5,901 nucleotides of DNA. Origin: Pseudomonadota bacterium. Lineage in GTDB: Bacteria; Pseudomonadota; Alphaproteobacteria; Acetobacterales; Acetobacteraceae. Below are positions 1-5,901 of this stretch, in pieces; the first letter of the stretch is position 1, and each line of letters starts with the position of its first letter. The translations under genes were made by a program, and so were the position numbers. The DNA is taken from positions 1-5,901 of the forward strand of contig JAFADX010000218.1 in the NCBI GenBank assembly GCA_023424475.1, given 5' to 3'. The notes under the pieces are model-generated. The model was not told the DNA's origin. It saw only the letters and a program-made list of their open reading frames with translations, and ran no database searches.

Positions 1-1653
1 GCCTCGGCCCGGTCGATCCTTGGCGGCTGCCGCCGGGCGGTCGCCGTGCTGCGGGAACTGCGCGAAGGCACCACCGCGCGGGCCATCGCCCCCTGCGTCG
101 ATGCCTTTGCCGGCGGCGCCGGCGGTACCTCGCAGCCGCTGCTGGCCGAGGCCTTCGAGGCCGCGCAGCTCGCGCAGGGCAGCGTGACGACGACGCAGAT
201 CGCGCGCGCCGCGGCGCGGCTCGGCGAAAGCTCCCGCAACCCCGCCGCGAGCGAGGCGATCCGCCAGCGGGACGAAGCCAACCGGCGCCTGGCCTCGCTG
301 TACCGTGCGCGCGACGAGGCCACGGTGGCGGCCGGCCGCGGCGGCGGGCCTTCGGTGGCCGAGCTCGACCGCCAGATCGCCGCGGCGCAGGACGCGCTGA
401 CCGATGCCGACCAGGCGGCGCAGGCGGCGGCGCCGGGCTTCGCCCAGCTGCTGCAATCGGTGGCCTCCGCCGCCGACGTCTACGGGATGCTCGAGCCGGG
501 CGAGGCGCTCGTCTCGATCTTCCTGCCGCCGGACGCCGAGGGCTGGACCTTCGTGCTGCGCGACGGACGGATGGCCGCCGGGCGCGTCGGCGTGACCGGC
601 GCCCGGATGCAGGACCTGGCCCGGCGCCTGCGCGCGAGCCTCGAGGACGGCAACGGGCAGAAGCCCTTCGCGGCGGGCGTCGCCCACGAGATCTACAGCG
701 CCGTCTTCTCGGGCGTTTCCGGCGCGCTGGCGGATGCGCGGCGGATGATGGTCGCGCCGTCGGAGCAACTGCTCTCGGTGCCCTTCGGCGTGCTGGTCGA
801 TGCGCCGCCGCCGGCGCCCGAGGGCCATGACGGCGTCTCCTTCCTCCTCGCGAAGCTGCCGATCGCCCATGTGCCGGCGCCGTCGAGCCTGGTGGCGCTG
901 CGGCGCGCCGGACCGTCGCGCGCGCCGCAGCCCTGGTTCGGCTTCGGTGCGCCGCTGCCGATCCCGGTGGCGCAGGCGGCGCGCACCTTCCCGGCCGCGC
1001 CGCAATGCGGGCGCCTGCTTTCCCTGCTGCCGGCGCTGCCGACGGCGGCGATCGAACTGCGCGCCTCGGGGCAGCTGATGGGCGCGCCGGCCGGGGACTA
1101 CCGGGTCGGCCAGGCGTTCACCGCCGGCGCGGTGCAGCGCGCCAACCTGCGTGACTTCCGGGTGCTGCATTTCGCGACCCACGGCCTGCTGCCCGGCGAA
1201 CTCTCCTGCCTGCAGGAGGCGGCGATCGTCGCCTCCCCGCCGCGTGGCGCGCCCAGCGCGGCGGGCGCGCTGATCACCGCGGGGTCCATGCTCGACCTCG
1301 AGCTCGATGCCGACGTGGTGGTGCTGTCGGCCTGCAACACCGGCGGGGGCGGCGGCGCGGGGGAGAGCCTCTCCAGCCTCGCGCGCGCCGTCTTCTTCGC
1401 GGGCGCGCGGTCGCTGCTGGTGACGCATTGGTATGTGAACGACGCCGCGGCGACGCGCATCGTCGCCTATTCGCTGCGCAACCTCGAACAGGGGCAGGGC
1501 ATGGCGGAGGCGCTGCGCAACGCGCAGCTCGACCTGGCGCGCAACGTGGCGGGCGGCTCGCACCCCGCGCTGTGGGGCGCCTTCGCGCTGGTCGGGCCAG
1601 GGCCTTCGGGACGGGCGGCGCAGACAGCCTCGGCCGGGGCGGCCGGCGGGTAA
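1..1653 (+). CDS. CHAT-domain (caspase-like) protein, 5' end outside window
   Basis: The reading frame is open from base 1 to the TAA at 1651-1653, so the gene very likely starts upstream; the GTG at 46 is just the first possible start in view and is not supported as the true one. Numbering from that GTG, residues about 66-128 are charged, alanine-rich and probably coiled coil. A CHAT domain (PF12770 type) runs from about 143 (LEPGEALVSIFL) to the end. It has the usual strand 'MVAPSEQLLSVPFGVL', the histidine motif HFATHG (His codon 1180-1182, residue 379) and the cysteine motif LSACNTG (Cys codon 1333-1335, residue 430), so the His/Cys dyad of caspase-like peptidases is intact. It closes with the family's HPALWGAFALVG ending. 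CHAT proteins normally carry N-terminal TPR repeats; none is visible here, so they would lie upstream. Known relatives include separase-like proteases and proteases activated in bacterial defence, but many have no known substrate. The family is sure; the role is unknown. No clear terminator follows the stop. Confidence 0.92.
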   Translation, partial: ASARSILGGCRRAVAVLRELREGTTARAIAPCVDAFAGGAGGTSQPLLAEAFEAAQLAQGSVTTTQIARAAARLGESSRNPAASEAIRQRDEANRRLASLYRARDEATVAAGRGGGPSVAELDRQIAAAQDALTDADQAAQAAAPGFAQLLQSVASAADVYGMLEPGEALVSIFLPPDAEGWTFVLRDGRMAAGRVGVTGARMQDLARRLRASLEDGNGQKPFAAGVAHEIYSAVFSGVSGALADARRMMVAPSEQLLSVPFGVLVDAPPPAPEGHDGVSFLLAKLPIAHVPAPSSLVALRRAGPSRAPQPWFGFGAPLPIPVAQAARTFPAAPQCGRLLSLLPALPTAAIELRASGQLMGAPAGDYRVGQAFTAGAVQRANLRDFRVLHFATHGLLPGELSCLQEAAIVASPPRGAPSAAGALITAGSMLDLELDADVVVLSACNTGGGGGAGESLSSLARAVFFAGARSLLVTHWYVNDAAATRIVAYSLRNLEQGQGMAEALRNAQLDLARNVAGGSHPALWGAFALVGPGPSGRAAQTASAGAAGG

Positions 1654-2129
1654 GGGCGGACGCCGGCTCCGACCGGACTGCCCATGGCCTGCCGGGATGC
1701 CGGGCAACGACGGCGCCGCGTGGGCCATTCCCAGGGTCCGTGATGCGGCGTCCGCTGCAGCCGCGCCGCTGTTCCCGCTCCGCGTCCTGGAGCAGGTCCG
1801 GATCAGGCAGGATCACCTGACTGGGCACGGATACCCGCCGGATCGGCCGCCCTCGCCTTGCACGGGATCGGCGCGGGCGGAGTCGGCCTCACGAATGCCT
1901 CCCGTGCCGGAGCATGCACGCTTGGGCGGCCCGTTCGCGGGACGAGCAAGGGGCGCCAACCCGACCGCCGACCCATGCGGGACAGGGGCTTCAGGCGATC
2001 CGTTTCGATCGCGGCCCGTATGATGGCGCCCGGCACCTTTATCCCCCGCCCGATCGCAGATAGGACCACCGGGCGCCGCAGGCAGGACAGCGGCGATGCG
2101 GAAGGACCGATGGCGCGCCGAGTGCAAGC
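1654..2129. other. 476-base intergenic region, no convincing gene
   Basis: Short frames cross this stretch, the longest from a TTG at 1858 to 2133, but about a quarter of its codons end in A or T, against roughly one in eight at the start of the downstream ATPase gene, and its product is arginine-rich low-complexity sequence without a recognisable domain. I therefore read the stretch as non-coding. Small structures seen: GGATCA repeated at 1800-1805 and 1810-1815, within a weak inverted repeat (CAGGT 1793-1797 with ACCTG 1815-1819, plus GATC 1801-1804 with GATC 1811-1814). There is no strong terminator behind the CHAT gene. The region presumably holds the promoter of the ATPase gene, but I could not place one with confidence. 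Confidence 0.6.
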
Positions 2130-2133
2130 ATGA
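2100..2133 (+). promoter_or_regulatory. Possible Shine-Dalgarno and 7-codon minicistron before the ATPase gene
   Basis: A purine-rich GGAAGGA at 2100-2106 lies 3 bases before an ATG at 2110, which opens a seven-codon frame (MARRVQA) ending in TGA at 2131-2133. That stop overlaps the ATG of the ATPase gene at 2130 as ATGA, the classic layout for translational coupling. The ATPase start has no purine-rich site of its own at normal distance; GGAAGGA is 23 bases away from it. The spacing to the ATG at 2110 is also shorter than ideal, so this could be chance in GC-rich DNA. The arrangement is seen; the coupling is inferred. Confidence 0.2.
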
Positions 2134-3644
2134 CGATCAGTGTGGAGATGGGCCTCGGCGGGGCGGGCGATGCGGTGACCTTCGATCTCGAGGAACTGCT
2201 TTCGACCCGCCTGCTCGTGCAGGGCAATTCCGGCTCGGGCAAGTCGCATCTGCTGCGCCGCCTGCTGGAGCAGAGCGCCCCCTGGGTGCAGCAGGTGGTG
2301 GTCGACCCCGAAGGCGACTTCGTCACGCTGGCCGGGCGTCACGGCCATCTCGTCCTCGACGCCGCCGAGCACAGCGAGGCCTCGCTGCATCGCTCGGCGG
2401 AACTGGTGCGCCAGCACCGGGTCTCGGTGGTGCTGAACCTCGAGCATGTGGAGGTCGACGGGCAGCTGCGCTGCGCCGCCGCCTTCCTCTCGGGATTGTT
2501 CAATGCCGAGCGCGACGCCTGGACGCCGGTGCTCGTGGTGGTGGACGAGGCGCAGCTCTTCGCCCCGGCGGCGGGCGGCGAGGTGTCGGACGATGCGCGG
2601 CGCCTCGCGCTCGGCGCCATGACCAACCTGATGTGCCGCGGCCGCAAGCGCGGCCTCGCCGGCGTGATCGCGACGCAGCGCCTGGCCAAGCTCGCCAAGA
2701 ACGTGGCGGCCGAGGCGTCCAACTTCATGATGGGGCGCACCTTCCTCGACATCGACATGGCGCGCGCGGCGGACCTGCTCGGCATGGAGCGGCGGCAGGC
2801 GGAGATGTTCCGCGACCTGCCGCGCGGCAATTTCGTCGCGCTGGGGCCGGCGGTGTCGCGACGGCCGCTGACGGTCAGGATCGGGCCGGTCGAGACCGGC
2901 TCCCGCAGCGCCGGCCCGCGCCTGGTGCCGCCGCCCGATGCCGGCGCGCTGGAGGAGGCGCGGGAGATGATCCTCAAGGTGCCGGAGAACGAGCCGCCAG
3001 CGCCCGCGCGTGCGCGACGCCAGCCGCGCGCGCCGGCGCCCGACATCCTTCAGCAGCTTGCCCAGTTCCAGCCGCCGGGCGCGCGCGGCGCCGCGGCACC
3101 CGAGCCGCCGCCGCTGACGGCCGAGGAAGCCGCGGCGCGGGAGAAGGCGCTCGGCGATGTGCTGCGGCAGGTGCTCGCGGATCCCGAGGCGCCGTTCCGG
3201 CCCTCGGCGCTGCTCTACCAGGATTTCCTCGTGCGCTGCCGGATCCAGGAGATCGGCGGCGCGGCGGTCGATCTGCCGGTCTTCCGCCGGATGCTTGCCA
3301 TCGCGCGGGCCGGGGTGGACCTGGCGGCGATGGAGGGCACCGACTGGCCGCTGGCGGTCGAGCGGGCCGAGGCGCTGCCCGAGGATGCGCAGGGCGTCTA
3401 CCTGCTGCTGGCGCGCACCGCGCTCGCGGGCGCGGCCTGCCCGCCCGACGGCGCGATCGCGCTGGCCTATGGCAGCCGTTCGGCCGGGCGCGCGCGGAGG
3501 CTGCTGAGCTGGCTCGAGGAGCAGGGCTGCATCGTCTGCCGCGCGGATCGTGGCGGGCGGCGGGTGGTGGCGATGGTCGGGCTCGGCTGGGAAACCGCGC
3601 CGGGCGATCCGAATGCGCCGCATGACGGTGCCAGGGCGGCCTGA
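2130..3644 (+). CDS. HerA/DUF87-type P-loop ATPase with C-terminal winged-helix-like region
   Basis: This 504-residue protein has a complete HerA/FtsK-like nucleotide-binding core. The Walker A motif GNSGSGKS is at residues 32-39 (Lys38) and is directly followed by HLLRRLLEQ. An acidic strand, VVVDPEGDFVTL, follows near residue 60, as in HerA-family proteins. Walker B is VLVVVDEAQLF, with Asp139 and Glu140. An arginine/lysine-rich CRGRKRGL at 169-176 leads into the sensor-like strand GVIATQR at 178-184. Residues about 285-335 are rich in Pro, Ala and Arg and look like a flexible linker. The C-terminal part is mostly helical; its end (RRLLSWLEEQGCIV, then a basic GGRRVV turn) resembles a winged helix and could bind DNA. 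HerA-type ATPases are hexameric DNA translocases or helicases, and some act with NurA nucleases or in defence, but no nuclease gene is visible here. ATG 2130 is chosen because the protein then begins just before the conserved FDLEELLSTRLLVQ stretch; ATG 2148 is the alternative. No signal peptide or membrane segment is seen, so it should be cytoplasmic. The family is firm; the cellular role is not known from the sequence. Confidence 0.93.
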   Translation: MTISVEMGLGGAGDAVTFDLEELLSTRLLVQGNSGSGKSHLLRRLLEQSAPWVQQVVVDPEGDFVTLAGRHGHLVLDAAEHSEASLHRSAELVRQHRVSVVLNLEHVEVDGQLRCAAAFLSGLFNAERDAWTPVLVVVDEAQLFAPAAGGEVSDDARRLALGAMTNLMCRGRKRGLAGVIATQRLAKLAKNVAAEASNFMMGRTFLDIDMARAADLLGMERRQAEMFRDLPRGNFVALGPAVSRRPLTVRIGPVETGSRSAGPRLVPPPDAGALEEAREMILKVPENEPPAPARARRQPRAPAPDILQQLAQFQPPGARGAAAPEPPPLTAEEAAAREKALGDVLRQVLADPEAPFRPSALLYQDFLVRCRIQEIGGAAVDLPVFRRMLAIARAGVDLAAMEGTDWPLAVERAEALPEDAQGVYLLLARTALAGAACPPDGAIALAYGSRSAGRARRLLSWLEEQGCIVCRADRGGRRVVAMVGLGWETAPGDPNAPHDGARAA

Positions 3645-3687
3645 TGCCAAGCGTCCAGGGGTTTCACCTTGATGCCCCCCATGCGCC

Positions 3688-3742
3688 GGGCGGATCGCCG
3701 CCGCGGCCCTTGGCTTCGCCGCACCTGCGGCGGCGCCCGCCC
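3688..3742 (+). terminator. GC-rich hairpin 43 bases after the ATPase stop
   Basis: CGCCGCCGC at 3696-3704 pairs with GCGGCGGCG at 3727-3735. Outside it GGGCGG at 3688-3693 pairs with CCGCCC at 3737-3742 across a 2-by-1 internal loop, giving 15 pairs around a 22-base loop. It lies close behind the ATPase stop codon and could help end that transcript. No T-run follows, so it is not a standard intrinsic terminator, and in DNA this rich in GC such pairing also arises by chance. Confidence 0.3.
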
Positions 3743-4017
3743 CCCCGGGGCCGCAGACCGGGCCCTTGATGAAAGTCCATTCAGAAACGCCCGCACCCTC
3801 GGCCGTCCAAGGCCAGTGCCATGGATGGGTCACCGGGCGCGGCCGGTGCTGCTCACCGACAGGCGCCGCATGGCGCATTTCCAGACAGTCTCCGATACCG
3901 GCGAGCCTCTTCGCCGATCCGCACATCGATGGCACGGAAGACGCCGGGCGGAGAACCCTCCCGATCCCGGCGCCCTCTCAAGGTCGGCACCAGGTATCCA
4001 AAGAAGGTCGAGGGGGT

Positions 4018-4045
4018 GCGGGGGAGAAGTTCCCTTCTCCCCCGC
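4018..4045. terminator. Perfect 12-bp stem-loop, probable bidirectional terminator
   Basis: GCGGGGGAGAAG at 4018-4029 is exactly complementary to CTTCTCCCCCGC at 4034-4045, with a TTCC loop. The stem mixes purine and pyrimidine runs and does not come from simple CG repetition, so chance is unlikely. It sits between convergent genes, 126 bases beyond the MoeA stop on the minus strand and 373 bases beyond the ATPase stop on the plus strand, as a shared terminator would. Neither side has a clear T-run; on the minus strand a pyrimidine-rich stretch follows. A dispersed palindromic repeat is the main alternative. Confidence 0.5.
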
Positions 4046-4103
4046 GAAGCATTCCCCGGAGGGCGCATGGACATGACATCGCACCCCGCCTCGCGATGAA
4101 CGA

Positions 4104-4124
4104 CCCGGACCCTTGGGGACCGGG
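4104..4124 (-). terminator. Small hairpin just beyond the MoeA stop
   Basis: CCCGG at 4104-4108 pairs with CCGGG at 4120-4124, and CCC at 4110-4112 pairs with GGG at 4116-4118, separated by one A-A mismatch and closed by a 3-base TTG loop. It begins 47 bases after the stop codon of the minus-strand MoeA gene, a common place for a transcript end. No T-run follows on that strand (the next bases read TCGTTCATC), so its action as a terminator is only inferred. Confidence 0.28.
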
Positions 4125-4171
4125 CGCGAGGTGGCCGACGATGTTTCGGCACGACGCAGGCGCTGCCCGTG

Positions 4172-5901
4172 TCAGACCCCGAAGCCCAGCGCCGCGAGGC
4201 GCTTCCGCAGCGCCGGCATGCGCAGCGCCGCGGTGAAGGCCACGACCGGGGCGCGCGCGACCCGCGCGGCGGGGATGAAGAAGTCGTAGTGCTCGTCGGC
4301 CAGGGGCAGGAAGCCGAGGCCATAGGTCCGCGCGACCGGCGCGATGGCCACGCCCCAGTCCGCGCGGCCCTGGGCCACGGCGGCCGCCACGGCGTTGTGC
4401 GACTTCGGCTGGTTCGCGTGGCCCGGCGGCCGTGCCTTGCCGAGCAGGCCGTCGAGCAGGATGCGCGTGCCCGACCCCGCATTGCGGTTGACCAGCAGGC
4501 AGCCGGGATCGGCCGCGGCGCGGCGCACTGCCTCGGCGCCTGCCAGGCCTTCGAACCGGGCATCCCCGGGCCGGAAGACGACGCCCTGCAGGCGCCGCCA
4601 GCCTGGGATCAGGGCGAGGCCCGGCGCCTGGAAGGCCGAGTTGTAGGTGCCGCTCGCCGGATCGAGCAGATGCGCAGGGGCGATGTCGCATTCGCCGCGC
4701 TTCGCCGCCGCTAGGCCGCCGAGGCTGCCGACCGCAAGGGTGCGGGCGCGGATGCCCTGTGCCGCGAGCACGTCCAGCACCGCGTCGAGGCCGGTGCAGT
4801 GGCTGCCGATGATGACGAGGTCCGGCGGCCGCGCGCCGCCGCCGATCAGCCTCACCTTCACCTCGGTCCCGGCCTCGGCGCCGGCATCGAGGGCGGGAAC
4901 GGCGAAGAAGCCCTCCGCCTGGGAGAAGGCGGTGACGCTGCCCGAGCCCTTGCCGAGCGGAAAGGCGCGCAGCCCGTCCGGCGCCGCGGCGAGGGAGACC
5001 ATCACGTATTCGGTGCGGCCGAGCTCGCTCGGCGTGCGCACGGCGAGGCGGGCGGCGACCTCCGCCTCCTCGCGCGGCGGCAGGCCGGCGAGGGCGCGGA
5101 TCACCGGCACGACGAATTCGTGGAAGGTGAAGACCGCGCTGGTCGGAAAGCCCGGCAGCACGACGACCGGCGTGCGCCCCGCGACCGCGAGGCAGAGCGG
5201 CTTGCCCGGCTTCAGCGCCACGCCGTGCACCAGCACGCCCGGTTCGAGGTCCTGCAGGATGCGGTGGGAGACGTCGCCCGCGCCCTTGCTGGTGCCGCCC
5301 GACATCACCACCAGGTCGGCGCGTGCCAGGGCGTCCTGAAGGGCCACGGCGAGCACCGCCTCCTCGTCGCGGAAGATGCCCATGGGGACGGGCTCGCCGC
5401 CATTCTCGGCGATCGCGGCGCAGAGGATCGCCGCATTGCTGTCGGGGATGCCGCCAGGCGGCAGCGGCGTGCCGGGCGGGTGCAGCTCGTCGCCGGTCGA
5501 GATGACGGCGATGCGCGGGCGGCGCACGACCGGAACCTCGGCATGGCCCGCCGCGGCGAGCATGCCGATCTCGCGGCTCGTCACCACGGCGCCGGCGCGC
5601 AGCAGCGCCTCGCCGCGCGCGATGTCGCTGCCGGCAAAGCCGACGAACTGGCCCGGCGCGACGGCGCGGCGCAGCAGGACGGAGGGCCCCTCGGCGTCGT
5701 CGGCGAGATCGGTCCATTCGATCATCGCGACGGCGTCGGCGCCGCGCGGGATCATGCCGCCGGTCGCGATGGCGGTGGCGGTGCCGGGGGCGACCTCGAT
5801 GCCGGGCGCCGCGCCGCAGGCGAGGACCTCGGCATTGAGGCGCAGCCGGCGCGGGGCGCTGTCGCCGGCGCCGGCCGAATCCGCCGCGCGCAGCGCGAAG
5901 C
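4172..5901 (-). CDS. moeA: MoeA-type molybdopterin molybdotransferase fused to a PBP-like molybdate-binding domain, 5' end outside window
   Basis: The minus-strand frame is open from base 5901 to the TGA at 4172-4174, giving about 575 visible residues. The ATG at 5755 is not the start: the frame continues upstream into good MoeA sequence (ATGGMIPRGADAVAMIE spans it). The first part is MoeA. It has the N-terminal region with PRGADAVAMIE, then the molybdopterin-binding domain with ISTGDEL, SGGTSKGAGD (about 5276-5302), LKPGKPL and LPGFPTSAVFTFHEF, each matching a conserved MoeA segment, then the MoeA C-terminal beta domain. From about 4830 down to the stop comes a second domain of PF12727 (PBP_like) type: IIGSHCTGLDAVL, NRNAGSGTRILLD, a SHNAVAAAVAQGRADWGVAI block and PLADEHYDFF. 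MoeA inserts molybdate into adenylylated molybdopterin to form molybdenum cofactor in the cytoplasm; the PBP_like domain is related to periplasmic molybdate- or tungstate-binding proteins and may bind the oxyanion for it. Such fusions are known in archaea and bacteria. Two MoeA paralogues often coexist, so the symbol marks family and not strict orthology. No other Mo-cofactor gene is visible. Confidence 0.93.
   Translation of the reverse strand, partial: FALRAADSAGAGDSAPRRLRLNAEVLACGAAPGIEVAPGTATAIATGGMIPRGADAVAMIEWTDLADDAEGPSVLLRRAVAPGQFVGFAGSDIARGEALLRAGAVVTSREIGMLAAAGHAEVPVVRRPRIAVISTGDELHPPGTPLPPGGIPDSNAAILCAAIAENGGEPVPMGIFRDEEAVLAVALQDALARADLVVMSGGTSKGAGDVSHRILQDLEPGVLVHGVALKPGKPLCLAVAGRTPVVVLPGFPTSAVFTFHEFVVPVIRALAGLPPREEAEVAARLAVRTPSELGRTEYVMVSLAAAPDGLRAFPLGKGSGSVTAFSQAEGFFAVPALDAGAEAGTEVKVRLIGGGARPPDLVIIGSHCTGLDAVLDVLAAQGIRARTLAVGSLGGLAAAKRGECDIAPAHLLDPASGTYNSAFQAPGLALIPGWRRLQGVVFRPGDARFEGLAGAEAVRRAAADPGCLLVNRNAGSGTRILLDGLLGKARPPGHANQPKSHNAVAAAVAQGRADWGVAIAPVARTYGLGFLPLADEHYDFFIPAARVARAPVVAFTAALRMPALRKRLAALGFGV

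Larger units (their letters stand above)
3645..4171. other. 527-base region between convergent genes, hairpin-rich, no gene
   Basis: The ATPase gene ends at the left edge and the minus-strand MoeA gene ends at the right edge, so no promoter is required here. Frames that cross the stretch encode Arg/Pro/Ala-rich sequence with no recognisable domain, and I treat them as chance. What it does hold is three hairpins, listed separately (3688-3742, 4018-4045, 4104-4124). I see no tRNA-like cloverleaf, insertion sequence end or tandem repeat. The length is generous for a convergent junction, which leaves room for a dispersed intergenic repeat or a small RNA, but nothing in the sequence proves either. 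Confidence 0.6.

Noticed and set aside
46..48. GTG as the start codon of the CHAT gene
   Set aside because: The frame is open to base 1, no Shine-Dalgarno site precedes the GTG, and CHAT proteins normally have a longer N-terminal part.
2019..2024. TATGAT as a -10 promoter element for the ATPase gene
   Set aside because: It matches the -10 consensus at five of six bases, but no sequence resembling TTGACA lies 15-18 bases upstream, so I could not support a promoter.
1858..2133. A 91-codon plus-strand frame from TTG 1858 ending in the ATPase start
   Set aside because: Many more of its codons end in A or T than in the real genes, there is no domain and no convincing ribosome binding site at its start; only its last seven codons are noted as a possible minicistron.
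2096..3625. A 509-codon plus-strand frame overlapping the ATPase gene
   Set aside because: It is a frame shadow: Gly/Arg/Ala-rich low-complexity product, while the frame starting at 2130 encodes a recognisable ATPase from end to end.
1803..3935. A 710-codon open frame on the minus strand across the ATPase gene
   Set aside because: It is antisense to a gene with clear Walker motifs, its product is Arg/Ala/His-rich with no domain, and long antisense frames are expected in very GC-rich coding DNA.
3978..5717. A 579-codon minus-strand frame overlapping the MoeA gene
   Set aside because: Its product is dominated by Arg, Gly and Ala with no domain, and the neighbouring frame carries all the MoeA and PBP_like motifs.
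5753..5755. ATG as the start codon of the MoeA gene
   Set aside because: The frame stays open to base 5901 and the preceding residues match the MoeA N-terminal domain, so this is an internal methionine.

Overview
The window is a very GC-rich piece of bacterial chromosome in which coding frames use mostly G or C at third codon positions. The protein families and their sequence style suggest an alphaproteobacterium, perhaps of the Acetobacteraceae/Rhodospirillales type. That placement is an inference from composition and remembered family resemblance, not a measured result.

Layout: (1) 1-1653, plus strand, is the 3' part of a gene for a CHAT-domain (caspase-like) protein; its start lies left of the window. 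(2) 1654-2129 is a 476-base gap with no convincing gene; its right end holds a Shine-Dalgarno-like sequence and a possible seven-codon minicistron overlapping the next start codon. (3) 2130-3644, plus strand, is a complete gene for a HerA/DUF87-type P-loop ATPase with a proline/alanine-rich linker and a C-terminal region that may be a winged helix. (4) 3645-4171 is a 527-base gap between convergent genes; it carries at least three hairpins, one of them a perfect 12-bp stem with a 4-base loop. (5) 4172-5901, minus strand, is a MoeA-type molybdenum-insertion protein fused to a C-terminal molybdate-binding-like (PBP_like) domain; its 5' end lies right of the window.

The three genes show no obvious shared pathway. 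The CHAT protein and the ATPase lie on the same strand and could be neighbours in a stress or defence setting, but the wide gap between them gives no operon evidence. The ATPase belongs to a type I recall as a common chromosomal gene in alphaproteobacteria. The MoeA fusion belongs to molybdenum cofactor maturation and is transcribed towards the ATPase. I see no RNA gene, insertion sequence, CRISPR array or phage gene. I do not see a clearly new system; the points most worth following are the CHAT protein's missing N-terminus and left-hand neighbours, the MoeA-PBP fusion, and the perfect hairpin.
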